Positions 1 through 9,620 are shown, counted from the stretch's first letter. The stretch is DNA of 64,000 nucleotides from Thomasclavelia spiroformis (GCA_016901755.1 JACJKV010000008.1:18610-82609), one strand, 5' to 3'. The notes: generated by a model from the letters alone, not told the origin. Translations and numbers: made by a program.

Positions 1-15
1 TATTATGACCATAAA

Positions 16-3000
16 TCATTCTATACTTTTCAAAGATTCAACCATATCGATATTGCGTAATACTTTACGCATAAACAGATTAATCAAAAAGGTAAACAGC
101 AAAGTTAAAGCAACTGCATAAATATAGCTGGTATAAGCCACGCTTCTGATAAACATCGCCATATCAATTTCTACTGTCATGATCAGATAAGCGTGCACGA
201 ATTTTCCTAAAACCAGCCCACAGAGTGAGCCAATGACTGCTAAAATAATATTTTCTCTAAATACGTAATCATAGACTTCTTTTGGATAAAAGCCGAGTAC
301 TTTAATTGTCGCAATCTCGCTTTTTCTTTCCTGAATATTAATATTAGTTAAATTATACAAAACGATAAAGGCTAAAGATCCAGCACATACAATCAGAATG
401 ATAACAACACTGTTTAAACTTTCCATCTGACTGACAAAGGCTTCAGCAATACCACTTTCAAAGTTCACCGATGAAATATGATCATGCTTATTAACAAAAT
501 CAGTCACCTGTTTTTCTTTTCCGTTTTTATTCATCACAAAATATTCACTGTTGAACTGTAGTTTTTGTCCTGTCAGTTTTTCATAAAATTCATTGCTCAT
601 ATATAAGTAGTGTTTAAAATAAAGCTTATAGATTCCAGCAATTTTTACCTGATATCGCTGTTCGTCAAGTTCTATTTCAATCTGATCTCCTACCTGAACA
701 TCAAGCAGTTCAGAAAGTTTAGCATTGATATAAACACCACTGTCATCTAAAGTAAGTTCTTTTCCAGTATCATAATCTTCCATATGTATATATTTGCTGA
801 ATTCTTTTTGATCAGCAGGAACTTCAATATTGACTGCCTGATTTTCAACTGTGATCATTTTTGAATAAATGCCCATGGCCGAGGCAATATCATCAAGGTC
901 ACGAAAATCTTTTCTTGCCTGCTGTGCAGTCTGTTCATCAAGATTTTCAGGATAATAAACAATCCCATCGTAGGTCCACATCGTTCCATACTGAATATCA
1001 GCTAACGGTGATACAGAACCTTTGATTCCAAAACCAACAACGATCAATGCCGTACATCCGGCAATTCCTATAATCGACATAAAGAAACGCTTTTTATAAC
1101 GGAAAATATTTCGCATCGTTACTTTCTGATTAAAAGATAATCGTTTCCATAGCCAGGTTATCTTTTCTAACAGGATACGTTTCCCCAGCTTCGGTGCTTT
1201 AGGGCGAAGGATCTGAGCTGGTACTTCTTTAAGTTCTTTATAAGATACCATAAAAGTAACCGCCATAATAATCGCTACCGAAATAACAAACGTCAAAATA
1301 CAGGTGCCAGTTTCAAATACGATTTTTGTTGGTGCCCCAACATTAAACATCATCGTTCGATAGAGATAATAAATAATAGAAGTAAAGAAATACGTACCAA
1401 ATACGATACCTATGCCACTAGCAAAAAACGTAGCCAGAAATGCATAGATCAGATACTGCATAATGACATCTTTTTTATTATAGCCTAAAGCCCTGAACGT
1501 GCCATTTTGGGTTCTCAGTTCTTCTACCATTCTTGTCATCGTCGTCATTGAAACTAAAGCTGCAACCAGGAAAAACAAAGTTGGAAACAGGATGGAAAGG
1601 GCATTGATCGAATCACAGTTTCCTGCAAAACTCAATATAGCTGCACTTTCATTTTTAGTTAAGGTTCTCGTTTCTCCCTTGACCATGTCTTCTACCTGGT
1701 CTTTAGCATCAGCAAGTTCTATTTGTGCATCATCCAGCTGTGTCTTTGCATCATTTAATGTTATCGCCGAATCATCCAGCTGCCTTTTGGCATCATCGAG
1801 CTGAGATTTAGTAGCATCCAGCTGTTTTTTACTTTGATCCAACTGTCTTTTTGCATCACTAAGCTGACTACCAGTCTGATCTAAGGTCGTTTTTGAAGCT
1901 GCCAGCTGAGTTTGCGTGGCATCAAGTGTTGCCTTTTGACTCATCAAAACAGTTTGTGCTTCCTGCATTAGCTGCTCATTTTCAGCCAAAGCATCATAAC
2001 CACTAATTAAGGCAACAAGCTGCACATATTCCTCGCTTTCAGTTTGACCTAACGCTTCCAATTGTGCTTTGCAGGTACAAAGATAATCATAGCCACCACC
2101 TTTTTCTATTGCTGTTAAGATCTGATTTTTAGATTCATTGAATTGTGTCAGCTTGGTCTGAAACTGCTGCCAGGCTGTTTCAAAAGCCTGCAGGCCATTT
2201 TGATACTGACTGTATCCCTGATTATACTGCTGCAGCCCCGACTGGTATTGTGCATATCCCTGCTGATATTCAAGCAAGGCTTTCTGATATTGTCCATAAC
2301 CATCATTGTATTGCTGGAGTCCACTATTATATTGAGCCATGCCATCTTCATAGGCCTTGATTCCATCGTTATAGGACTGCAGTCCTTCATCATATTCTTT
2401 TTGTCCATCAGCAATCTGATCATTGATTTCACTTAATTTATCATCATATAGCTGCTGATAGTAATTCTTAAAAATCTTTTTAATTTTTTTATTGACCGGT
2501 TCAACATAATCATCATAATCATCATCGAATTCATACAGATCATCAGGATTTTTTAAATGAATACGCAAATCATTATATATCGTTTCCTGATCATGTAAAT
2601 CAAACAGTTCCTGCGGTAAAGACAGATGTTCATTGCCCTGAGTTAAAATCAGTACATAACCATAATTATTACCATCACCTAAAGTATTGGTCCCTCGTTC
2701 AAAATCACAGATATATCTGCTGTCATTAACAGTACCCGTGATCTTAAAGCTCTTTTCACCATTATCATTGCTAATGGTAATTTGCTGACCCAGCTTAAGA
2801 TCATTACTTTCAAAATATTCTTTATCTAAAAGACATTCATTATCCTTTTGTGGATATTTACCTGATACTATTTCTGGAATATCAGTTCCCGAAGCAAAAT
2901 CATCATCAGTATAAACTGTAACGCCTACGTTATCCTTATTGGTATAGCTCATGAGACCATCAAATCTGAAACCATAATCAATCGCTTCAATATCTTCGAT

Positions 3001-3237
3001 CTTTGATACTTCATCGATGAGACTTTGATCAAATCCCAAGGTTCCAATATAATTCAAATCATTCCATTGATATGTCTGCAAGTACTGGTGCATCGATTCT
3101 TTCATCACCACTGGTGAGTGCCGTAACCCAGCAAAAAAAGCCGCACCTAAAAATACAATACAGAATATTGACAAAAATCTGGCTCGAGTTTTGGAAATAG
3201 TTCTTATCTGATTTTTATAATACGCCTTTTTCTTCAT
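16..3237 (-). CDS. FtsX/MacB-type ABC transporter permease with long coiled-coil extracellular region
   Basis: This 1073-residue membrane protein has one N-terminal transmembrane segment (about residues 18-38), a very large extracellular part, an FtsX-like block of three membrane segments (about 545-680) and a second FtsX block at the C-terminus (about 965-1065). The extracellular part holds two long heptad arrays, a Tyr/Gln/Gly-rich one at about 281-364 and a Leu/Asp/Gln/Lys one at about 438-517, joined by a linker with two cysteines (387, 389). This layout is typical of large Bacillota FtsX permeases of unknown substrate. The ATPase gene lies 3 bases upstream in the same operon, so the two should form one exporter or mechanotransmission complex. 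The stop is close to the window edge but the reading frame is complete. The substrate cannot be inferred. Confidence 0.9.
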   Translation of the reverse strand: MKKKAYYKNQIRTISKTRARFLSIFCIVFLGAAFFAGLRHSPVVMKESMHQYLQTYQWNDLNYIGTLGFDQSLIDEVSKIEDIEAIDYGFRFDGLMSYTNKDNVGVTVYTDDDFASGTDIPEIVSGKYPQKDNECLLDKEYFESNDLKLGQQITISNDNGEKSFKITGTVNDSRYICDFERGTNTLGDGNNYGYVLILTQGNEHLSLPQELFDLHDQETIYNDLRIHLKNPDDLYEFDDDYDDYVEPVNKKIKKIFKNYYQQLYDDKLSEINDQIADGQKEYDEGLQSYNDGIKAYEDGMAQYNSGLQQYNDGYGQYQKALLEYQQGYAQYQSGLQQYNQGYSQYQNGLQAFETAWQQFQTKLTQFNESKNQILTAIEKGGGYDYLCTCKAQLEALGQTESEEYVQLVALISGYDALAENEQLMQEAQTVLMSQKATLDATQTQLAASKTTLDQTGSQLSDAKRQLDQSKKQLDATKSQLDDAKRQLDDSAITLNDAKTQLDDAQIELADAKDQVEDMVKGETRTLTKNESAAILSFAGNCDSINALSILFPTLFFLVAALVSMTTMTRMVEELRTQNGTFRALGYNKKDVIMQYLIYAFLATFFASGIGIVFGTYFFTSIIYYLYRTMMFNVGAPTKIVFETGTCILTFVISVAIIMAVTFMVSYKELKEVPAQILRPKAPKLGKRILLEKITWLWKRLSFNQKVTMRNIFRYKKRFFMSIIGIAGCTALIVVGFGIKGSVSPLADIQYGTMWTYDGIVYYPENLDEQTAQQARKDFRDLDDIASAMGIYSKMITVENQAVNIEVPADQKEFSKYIHMEDYDTGKELTLDDSGVYINAKLSELLDVQVGDQIEIELDEQRYQVKIAGIYKLYFKHYLYMSNEFYEKLTGQKLQFNSEYFVMNKNGKEKQVTDFVNKHDHISSVNFESGIAEAFVSQMESLNSVVIILIVCAGSLAFIVLYNLTNINIQERKSEIATIKVLGFYPKEVYDYVFRENIILAVIGSLCGLVLGKFVHAYLIMTVEIDMAMFIRSVAYTSYIYAVALTLLFTFLINLFMRKVLRNIDMVESLKSIE

Positions 3238-3240
3238 ATA

Positions 3241-3945
3241 TTACCACTCTATTTCTTCTATCGGTTGAGGATGTTCATTGATAAACATCTTATCAACTTT
3301 TCCATTTTTTAAATGAATCACACGATCAGCCATCCCGGCCAAGGCACTGTTATGCGTTATGACAATAACCGTCATGCTGTATTTATCGCACATTTCTCTT
3401 AACAAAGCCAAGATTGCCTTTCCTGTAAGATAATCCAAAGCACCAGTTGGTTCATCACACAGCAGCAATTTAGGATTCTTGGCAATAGCTCGGGCTATTG
3501 CTACACGCTGCTGTTCACCACCAGAAAGCTGAGCTGGAAAATTATTCATACGATCTTCCAGTTCGACTCTTTGCAAGACCATTTTTTCATTCAACGGATT
3601 TTTAGATATCTGTGAAGCAAGCTCTACATTTTCTAAAGCTGTCAGATTCTGAACAAGGTTATAAAACTGAAAAACAAAACCAATATCATCACGGCGATAT
3701 TGTGTCAGTTTCTTTTCGTTGTAGGCTGCAACATTCTGGCCATCAACAATGATCTGTCCACTGGTCGCCTTATCCATACCTCCCAGTAAATTCAGAATCG
3801 TCGTTTTACCCGCACCTGAAGGCCCAACGATAACAACAAATTCCCCCTTCTGTACTTCGAAATTAACACCATCACTGGCACGAATTTCAATATCTCCCAC
3901 TTTGTAAATCTTTTTGACATCTTTAAAACTAATAAATGGGGTCAT
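3241..3945 (-). CDS. ABC transporter ATP-binding protein, MacB/LolD type
   Basis: The protein is a 234-residue ATPase that energizes the adjacent FtsX permease. Visible motifs are Walker [10 protein letters not shown] (about 41-49), signature LSGGEQQRV, Walker [12 protein letters not shown] and the switch His in VITHN. This set is characteristic of the MacB/LolD subfamily that pairs with FtsX-type permeases. I chose the ATG at 3945 over an in-frame GTG at 3963 because the ATG is preceded by a GAGTGA element at usable distance and the protein then starts directly at the domain. It is followed after 3 bases by the permease, which implies co-transcription and translational coupling. Confidence 0.9.
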   Translation of the reverse strand: MTPFISFKDVKKIYKVGDIEIRASDGVNFEVQKGEFVVIVGPSGAGKTTILNLLGGMDKATSGQIIVDGQNVAAYNEKKLTQYRRDDIGFVFQFYNLVQNLTALENVELASQISKNPLNEKMVLQRVELEDRMNNFPAQLSGGEQQRVAIARAIAKNPKLLLCDEPTGALDYLTGKAILALLREMCDKYSMTVIVITHNSALAGMADRVIHLKNGKVDKMFINEHPQPIEEIEW

Positions 3946-3974
3946 AAAATCACTCGCTTTCACTATTTAAAGAT

Positions 3975-4010
3975 GATAATATTATAACATAAAAAGCAAT
4001 TATTTTAAAG
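3975..4010. promoter_or_regulatory. Divergent promoter region between ABC operon and phosphodiesterase
   Basis: The short intergenic space holds a TATAAT on the minus strand (3981-3986) suited to the ABC operon and TAATAT/TATAAC sequences on the plus strand for the phosphodiesterase gene. The -35 elements are weak on both strands, so exact promoter positions are uncertain. Confidence 0.35.
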
Positions 4011-4020
4011 GAGAGCAGCT

Positions 4021-4560
4021 ATGGAGATCATGATACTTTCTGATAGTCATTCAATGAAAAAAAATGAATTAATGGAACTTTTAAATCATCAAAAAGTTGA
4101 CTGTTATATACATTGTGGCGACATATTTATGCCTTATGAACCTTTAAATCTGCCTCATTTTCATATTGTCAAAGGCAATAATGATTTTCTGATTCCTGAC
4201 AATGAACTTACCCTGGAAATAGATGGACTTAAATTTTATATCGTCCACGGTCACCGCTATGAAATCGATCACGGCATTGCATTACTGAAAGACTACGCCA
4301 AAGAAAACCATATTGATGTTGTCTGTTTTGGACATAGCCATCGCCCTACATGTATCAGACAGGAAAAGACCTTATATATCAATCCCGGCAGCGTAACTTA
4401 TCCACGCGGTCAATATCGCTATCCTACTTACTGTATTTTTAATACCGAAACAAAAGCCGTCACTTATTACAACGCTAAAGATCATACTGTCTGTGACCCT
4501 TTTTCTCAGCCCGCAAAGCATAAAAAATCGCGTTTTCATTTATTCAAGAAAAAAAGATAA
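4021..4560 (+). CDS. YfcE/MJ0936-family metallophosphodiesterase
   Basis: The 179-residue protein belongs to the calcineurin-like phosphoesterases of the YfcE/MJ0936 family. The metal-binding motifs appear in order: DSH at residues 7-9, HCGD near 36-39, KGNND near 57-61, HGHRY and GHSHRP in the C-terminal half. These ligands bind two divalent metal ions, and the family hydrolyses phosphodiesters in vitro with unknown physiological substrate. The C-terminus adds a basic tail rich in Lys, Arg and His, beyond the usual fold. The start follows an AAAGGAG site. It is transcribed alone, divergently from the ABC operon and convergently with the next permease. Confidence 0.9.
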   Translation: MEIMILSDSHSMKKNELMELLNHQKVDCYIHCGDIFMPYEPLNLPHFHIVKGNNDFLIPDNELTLEIDGLKFYIVHGHRYEIDHGIALLKDYAKENHIDVVCFGHSHRPTCIRQEKTLYINPGSVTYPRGQYRYPTYCIFNTETKAVTYYNAKDHTVCDPFSQPAKHKKSRFHLFKKKR

Positions 4561-4576
4561 GTCTAAACTTATCTTT
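4553..4576 (-). terminator. Rho-independent terminator at convergent gene ends
   Basis: A perfect inverted repeat AAAGATAAGT / ACTTATCTTT with a 4-base loop overlaps both stop codons of the convergent genes. The T run is on the minus-strand side, so it mainly ends the ABC operon. Confidence 0.75.
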
Positions 4577-5873
4577 GCTGTGTCATGCCTTGAGGCATGA
4601 TACTCATATATAATCTAATACTGATACCATAGCTTAGCAGAATCGGTATGATCTGGATCACTAAGATCATTACAACCAGATAAATCGTAATCTGTCCAGA
4701 TAACAGCAGATTACCCAAAATAATCAGCTGATAAATTAACGGCATCACCAATATAACTCCATAAAACAGACGCATTTCCAGATAAACAACCTGCTTTAAT
4801 TGTGTCAAACAATATCCCAGATAACTCAAATGCAGATAGTTTCTTTGACGGCGGTTGAGTTCCATCCCTATCTTAAAAACTATCGTTAAAGACATCAGGA
4901 TCATTACAGAAATATATGACATTAAAGCTACCATTGATACTAAAGGCTGCGATAATGTATAAACTGTCACACAGGTCAGTAAAATTGAAGACAGCAGCAT
5001 GATCAGCAATAATCCAAATATCTTTTTCATATCACTATTAAAAAATCCTAAAGCCATCATTTGAACAGGATCTTCCAGAGACTGATTTTTCTGTCGTTGC
5101 TTAATATAATAAGGAATGACTTTTTTGATAATACCATAAACACCTATGATTCCAATAAATGAGACCAGCAGAAAAGACATCGAATCTTTCAGAAAAACAA
5201 AAATAACTGCCGGTAATAAATAAAAGGCCAAAAAGATCTTATTGGTTGCTGCACTGCTTCTTTGCTTAAAAGCAAATGGTTTCATAAAGCCCAGTGAGCC
5301 TGCCAGTGACACTTTGTTTTCTTCTCGTAATATGGCACTGATCGTACTGCGCACACAATATCCTAAATTCAGCAGTGAACACCAGAACACTTCAAACCCT
5401 AAAATCGTAGCAGTAGCAACATTTGTTTCTTTAGATAAATAAAACAGTCCCCCATCATAGACAAATGTAGAAGCAAAAACAGAATTGATGACTGGAATCA
5501 GTAAATAACCTAGCAGCCAGCCAAAAGGAATAGCAAAAATCATAATGATAAAAACCTGTAAAAACAGATAAATTCCCACCTGATATACACTTGCTCCTGA
5601 CATCAGGATCACTGATATCTCCTTACTTTTATTAGAAACATAAAAATTATTAGCAAGAAATACACAAATCATCGCAATCAGAATCACAAATACGGCAATC
5701 GGTGTGATAAAAGTCGCATCATTTTTTCCTAAATTAATATGTGCCTGAGGATTAAAAACCAGATTAAAGAAAGAAAAAATAAAAATCGTCGTTAACAGAA
5801 AAGTTAAAAAATAGAAGATACTTTTTTCAAAATCCTTTTTCAATGAATTCATTGACAGTTTTAATATTCCCAT
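4569..5873 (-). CDS. BceB-like FtsX-family ABC permease lacking the large extracellular domain (second subunit)
   Basis: The 434-residue integral membrane protein has about ten predicted membrane segments arranged as in BceB-type FtsX permeases: an N-terminal helix, a three-helix block with a cytoplasmic NKSKEISVILMSGAS-type turn, a middle pair and a final four. The roughly 200-residue extracellular loop that binds peptide antibiotics in BceB is absent between helices seven and eight. The start codon overlaps the stop of the ATPase gene by one base (TAATG), which implies coupled translation. With the ATPase and the second permease it probably forms an ABC exporter with two different permease subunits. 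The substrate is unknown and no two-component system is adjacent. Confidence 0.85.
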   Translation of the reverse strand: MGILKLSMNSLKKDFEKSIFYFLTFLLTTIFIFSFFNLVFNPQAHINLGKNDATFITPIAVFVILIAMICVFLANNFYVSNKSKEISVILMSGASVYQVGIYLFLQVFIIMIFAIPFGWLLGYLLIPVINSVFASTFVYDGGLFYLSKETNVATATILGFEVFWCSLLNLGYCVRSTISAILREENKVSLAGSLGFMKPFAFKQRSSAATNKIFLAFYLLPAVIFVFLKDSMSFLLVSFIGIIGVYGIIKKVIPYYIKQRQKNQSLEDPVQMMALGFFNSDMKKIFGLLLIMLLSSILLTCVTVYTLSQPLVSMVALMSYISVMILMSLTIVFKIGMELNRRQRNYLHLSYLGYCLTQLKQVVYLEMRLFYGVILVMPLIYQLIILGNLLLSGQITIYLVVMILVIQIIPILLSYGISIRLYMSIMPQGMTQQR

Positions 5874-6643
5874 TAATCAAATAGCTCCTGTGATTCACTT
5901 GAATTAATATCTACTATTTTATAGAAATATTCTTTTTGCGATAACCCTTCTCTTTCTATCATTCTATCGATCACACCATCTTTAATATATAAAAGCTTAG
6001 AAGAATATGATGCAATTTTAGCATCATGTGTTACCATCAAAATAGAAACACCTTCTTTTTCATTAAGTTCCTTAAATAACGATAAAATTTCATGTGAATT
6101 TTTACTGTCCAGATTTCCTGTTGGTTCATCAGCAATGATCAGTTTGGGATTCGTCACTAAAGCTCGACAAATAGCAACACGCTGTCTCTGTCCTCCGGAA
6201 CATTCATTTGGAAATTTTTCAAGTGTCTGTTCAACTCCCAGTTTTTTAGCAATTTCCATGACTCTGTTTCTGATTTCATCTTTTTTCACATTCGCTAAAG
6301 TTAAAGGAACTGCTATATTTTCAAAAATAGTTAATGAATCCAGCAAATTGAATTCCTGAAAAATAAAACCTAAATTTTCATATCGGAATTTCCCAATCTG
6401 ACTTTCCGACATCACTCGCACTTCAGTACCATTGATAAAAACCTTGCCTTTTGTAGGAATATCAATAGTTGATAAATTATTGATAAAGGTTGATTTTCCT
6501 GCCCCAGAAGGTCCCATGATACAGACAAATTCACCTTCATACATTTTCAGCGATACTTCATGCAAAGCTTCAAATGTTGTTTTTGTTCCAATTCCATATA
6601 TTTTTGTAATCTTATCCGCAACCAGTATTTCTTTTCTATCCAT
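5873..6643 (-). CDS. BceA-like ABC transporter ATP-binding protein
   Basis: The 256-residue ATPase carries Walker A GPSGAGKST (about 44-52), signature ECSGGQRQRVA, Walker B LIIADEPTGNLDS and the switch His in MVTHD. The DEPTGNLDS form and the C-terminal extension of about 30 residues are typical of BceA/YxdL ATPases that serve FtsX-type permeases. The gene sits between two permease genes, with 1 base separating it from the upstream one and a 1-base overlap with the downstream one. One ATPase dimer probably drives a heterodimeric permease. Confidence 0.9.
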   Translation of the reverse strand: MDRKEILVADKITKIYGIGTKTTFEALHEVSLKMYEGEFVCIMGPSGAGKSTFINNLSTIDIPTKGKVFINGTEVRVMSESQIGKFRYENLGFIFQEFNLLDSLTIFENIAVPLTLANVKKDEIRNRVMEIAKKLGVEQTLEKFPNECSGGQRQRVAICRALVTNPKLIIADEPTGNLDSKNSHEILSLFKELNEKEGVSILMVTHDAKIASYSSKLLYIKDGVIDRMIEREGLSQKEYFYKIVDINSSESQELFD

Positions 6644-6644
6644 A

Positions 6645-7940
6645 TCATTTCCCTCCTTTAATTGGTTTAACAGCTACATTAACATACTGAACATAAGTCA
6701 TCATTCCCGAAAGCAAGACCGGAATAATATAAGCTAGCGAAAAAATCAAGCAGAAACTTAACGACATATCTCCATAATAAATGAATCTGCCGGCAATAAA
6801 GATGATGTAGATCATTGGCAGCATAACCAAAACAGAATAATACATAATAATTTCCTGTTGAATGATCTTTCGTAATTCTTTTTTCGTATAACCTATTTTC
6901 CATAAATTAAAAAATAAAGTTTTACGTGTTGCTGCTTCCATCGACAGTTTATAGACAATCGATACTACCAGCAAAATAATAATAACCAGATAACCTATGA
7001 CCGCAGTCACAAATTCACGAGGCTGATCCTGACACGAAACCAGAATCGCCATCATCCCAGTCACCGCCACCGTCATCAGACTAAACAATAAAAGTGATCT
7101 TTGAATCGAATAACTTAAATTTGATACAGCAATAAGCATATATCTTTTGGTGAGGAAAACTTCACGTTTCAGTTTTCTGACATAGTCTGGCAAAACATAA
7201 CGAATAATCCCCACAACACCAATAATACCTACTAAAGTTGGTGCAATATAGGCATCACTTTGATGAGGATTCATAAACATCATGACAATCCCAAAAATAT
7301 AAATAAAAACGTAAATAAGCGAAGGCACTCTTTGTGAACCCTTATTAAAATTCATTTCTTTTTCCTGAGAAAGCAGAACCTGAATATCATTACGGTGTAA
7401 ATATCCAGCGGTAAGAACACAAATCATGACCAAAACAATAGCTACAATTAAAAATGAATACAAATAAGCTTCAAACGGTATGATCTGTACATCCTTATCG
7501 ATTCCCAAAGCATCATACATATAGGCATTAGAAAAAGGCACAGCAATTCTGCCCAGCAGTATGCCCACAGGGGTTGCAATCAGCAGTAAAACAAAAGTCT
7601 GATACAGAACATACATTGTAGATGCAATATACCCTGACCCTGACATTCCCATAATTGCCAGTTCAGTGGTTTTTCTTGTTAAAAAAAAATTATTAGCAAA
7701 AAAAATCATAAAGCAGCAAAAACATACGATCATAAATGACAAAACAGCAGTAAACGGCATGCGAACATCCTGCCAGGTTGCCCCACTAGTAGCTATCGTC
7801 TGATCTGCCAGATCTTTATTGTTGATAATATTAAAAAACACAAATGACACAGCAACTGCAAAAACAAGGGTAATACCGTAAAACAGACTTTTTTTATAAT
7901 TTTTAACAAGCATTGTCAGCGAAAAACGAAGCGTTCCCAT
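6645..7940 (-). CDS. BceB-like FtsX-family ABC permease lacking the large extracellular domain (first subunit)
   Basis: The 431-residue protein has ten hydrophobic segments in the BceB arrangement. The loop between segments seven and eight is only a few residues (CQDQPREF), where BceB of Bacillus has about 200 residues. It is the first gene of a three-gene operon permease-ATPase-permease. Sequence similarity to the other permease is evident at the N-terminus (LxFSLTMLVKNYKKSLFY against LKLSMNSLKKDFEKSIFY), so the pair looks like an old duplication. The start follows a strong GGAGG site. Export of a peptide, lipid or drug is possible but not shown. Confidence 0.85.
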   Translation of the reverse strand: MGTLRFSLTMLVKNYKKSLFYGITLVFAVAVSFVFFNIINNKDLADQTIATSGATWQDVRMPFTAVLSFMIVCFCCFMIFFANNFFLTRKTTELAIMGMSGSGYIASTMYVLYQTFVLLLIATPVGILLGRIAVPFSNAYMYDALGIDKDVQIIPFEAYLYSFLIVAIVLVMICVLTAGYLHRNDIQVLLSQEKEMNFNKGSQRVPSLIYVFIYIFGIVMMFMNPHQSDAYIAPTLVGIIGVVGIIRYVLPDYVRKLKREVFLTKRYMLIAVSNLSYSIQRSLLLFSLMTVAVTGMMAILVSCQDQPREFVTAVIGYLVIIILLVVSIVYKLSMEAATRKTLFFNLWKIGYTKKELRKIIQQEIIMYYSVLVMLPMIYIIFIAGRFIYYGDMSLSFCLIFSLAYIIPVLLSGMMTYVQYVNVAVKPIKGGK

Positions 7941-7973
7941 TGTTTCCTCCTATAATAAAACTCTATAAAGTAC

Positions 7974-8002
7974 ATTATATATCAGATTTTCTCAAGTTTC
8001 AG
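7974..8002 (-). promoter_or_regulatory. Promoter of the permease-ATPase-permease operon
   Basis: On the minus strand a TATAAT at 7974-7979 is preceded by CTGAAA at 17 bases. The -10 is perfect and the -35 weak. A T-run terminator of the upstream gene lies just behind it. Confidence 0.4.
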
Positions 8003-8008
8003 CATAAA

Positions 8009-8035
8009 AAAAGAAGTTCGGAATGAACTTCTTTT
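8009..8035 (-). terminator. Rho-independent terminator of the 488-aa membrane protein gene
   Basis: An 11-bp perfect stem AAAAGAAGTTC / GAACTTCTTTT with a 5-base loop lies 20 bases after the stop codon on the minus strand and is followed by a T run. Confidence 0.85.
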
Positions 8036-8054
8036 CGTCATATAAATAAAAACT

Positions 8055-9521
8055 TTAATCAAATTTAGAGATTTGATAATCATCAAAACGATCTTCAACA
8101 GCTGTTTCAAGCTGAGATTCATCAGATAGTTTCTTATATGAAGAATCATATAAATTAGTTGTATATACAGTATGCTTATCTGATGTTGAATAATCAGAAT
8201 TAATTTTATTCAAATATGCAGCAATATAATAAGTTTCTGTTGTTGGTGTACTATATGATGTCGTCATTTCAATCTTATAAATACCTATACAACAATCATC
8301 TGGTGAATATGTATTGATATCATCATAACCATAATACATTGAAACAAAAGATGACTTGTATGACATAAATCCATACTTTTTATCATCAAAGTTTGTTTTC
8401 ACTTTTTCATCCATTAATTTTTTAACATCACTAGATATTTTGTTAGGCACTTTAGAAGCCGTTTTATATCTTTCAGTCAGTCCTTTAACTTTAACTTTTG
8501 TTGTTGCATCTTCAATATTCAATTTTAAAGCATCTGCTTTATCATGGTCATATGTTGCTGTTATTTCTACTTCATCACCATTTTTTAAAGTATCTTTAAC
8601 ATCATATTTTAAAGTAATACTATTGATAAAGTTAGTCAGTTCTACATCAGTTTTATCATAATCAACATCACCTAAACGACAAGCACTAACTCTGCCACTA
8701 CCATCAAATCCAGTAAATTCAACTTCAACATTTTCTAAAACTTTGATAGTTGTTTTATTAAAATAAGTATCATAAATTTTATATCCGCCAAAAGCAACAA
8801 CAATAGCCGCTATAACACCTATGACAATTTTTCCATTTTTAGATTTGAAAAATGCGCCAAGATCAACATTACTGTTAGTTACTGAACTTTGACTAACATT
8901 TTCATAAATTGGCTGTCCTGTCTGTGGATCATAACTGATAATACGTCCTCCTGCCCCTGCATTTTCATCAAGGCTGTAAGAAAAGCCGTTTAATTTAATG
9001 ATATTTTTCATTACCAGGAAAATAAATAAATTAAAAACAAATAAAATGATCATAAGCCACTGGAAATAGTTCATACAGTCACCTGTTCTTTCCAAAGCAG
9101 ACTGCATTCCACTATAATCCATTGCCAAAATGGAACTATAATCTCCACTGGTCATTACTTTAACAACCTTAACCAGTGCATTGATTCCAGAAACAGATAA
9201 TGCCAACAGTACAAAAGATAAAGCATAGCCAACAAATTCACCCAGCATGACATAATCACTTTTATCTTTTGTGAAAAAATATACCCCTCCAAGAACCGCA
9301 CCAATCAGTGCTACTGCTAACGATACGTAGAAAACGATCTGAATAACAGTAATGATTGTTGAAATAGTTGACATCAGTGAAGTCAATGATGAAATATCAG
9401 ATGATACTGTTGATCCACTCATTGCTTTTCCAATGATATACAATACTGTATATATCCCTGAAAAGATAAACGCCGACATGAAGATTAATTTCTTTGTCGC
9501 ATATTTTTTTAAGATTTCCAT
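8055..9521 (-). CDS. Multi-pass membrane protein with C-terminal extracytoplasmic domain, unknown function
   Basis: I do not recognise a family with certainty. The 488-residue protein has about four hydrophobic segments in the first 175 residues, a short polar stretch with a Gly-rich YDPQTGQP motif, another membrane segment at about 231-250, then about 235 residues that look extracytoplasmic: rich in Asp, Lys, Ser, Thr and Tyr, with two adjacent cysteines. The layout of several helices, one more helix and a beta-rich tail resembles DUF-type envelope proteins of gut Bacillota. It is monocistronic, with its own TTGATC-N17-TAATAT promoter and terminator. The start follows AGGAGGAGG. Confidence 0.8.
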   Translation of the reverse strand: MEILKKYATKKLIFMSAFIFSGIYTVLYIIGKAMSGSTVSSDISSLTSLMSTISTIITVIQIVFYVSLAVALIGAVLGGVYFFTKDKSDYVMLGEFVGYALSFVLLALSVSGINALVKVVKVMTSGDYSSILAMDYSGMQSALERTGDCMNYFQWLMIILFVFNLFIFLVMKNIIKLNGFSYSLDENAGAGGRIISYDPQTGQPIYENVSQSSVTNSNVDLGAFFKSKNGKIVIGVIAAIVVAFGGYKIYDTYFNKTTIKVLENVEVEFTGFDGSGRVSACRLGDVDYDKTDVELTNFINSITLKYDVKDTLKNGDEVEITATYDHDKADALKLNIEDATTKVKVKGLTERYKTASKVPNKISSDVKKLMDEKVKTNFDDKKYGFMSYKSSFVSMYYGYDDINTYSPDDCCIGIYKIEMTTSYSTPTTETYYIAAYLNKINSDYSTSDKHTVYTTNLYDSSYKKLSDESQLETAVEDRFDDYQISKFD

Positions 9522-9541
9522 AAATCCTCCTCCTAACTTGA

Positions 9542-9570
9542 ATATTATTTTAACATATTTTTATGATCAA
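9542..9570 (-). promoter_or_regulatory. Promoter of the 488-aa membrane protein gene
   Basis: TTGATC (9565-9570), a 17-base spacer and TATTA-type -10 TAATAT (9542-9547) on the minus strand form a good vegetative promoter about 20 bases before the gene. Confidence 0.6.
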
Positions 9571-9592
9571 ATTATCTTTTTTTGCTAAAAAA

Positions 9593-9615
9593 AAGCAAAT
9601 CTTTACGATTTGCTT
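9593..9615 (-). terminator. Terminator of the infC-rpmI-rplT operon
   Basis: A 9-bp perfect stem AAGCAAATC / GATTTGCTT with a 5-base loop is followed on the minus strand by a run of eight T. It sits directly after the rplT stop. Confidence 0.9.
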
Positions 9616-9620
9616 AATGT

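Noticed and set aside
2143..2436. Overlapping open frames on the plus strand opposite the coiled-coil region of the FtsX permease
   Set aside because: They arise from the 21-base periodic composition of the real gene, have no ribosome binding site and no credible protein features.
8356..8661. Open frame opposite the 488-aa membrane protein
   Set aside because: It mirrors the Lys/Asp/Ser-rich codons of the real gene and has no start signals.
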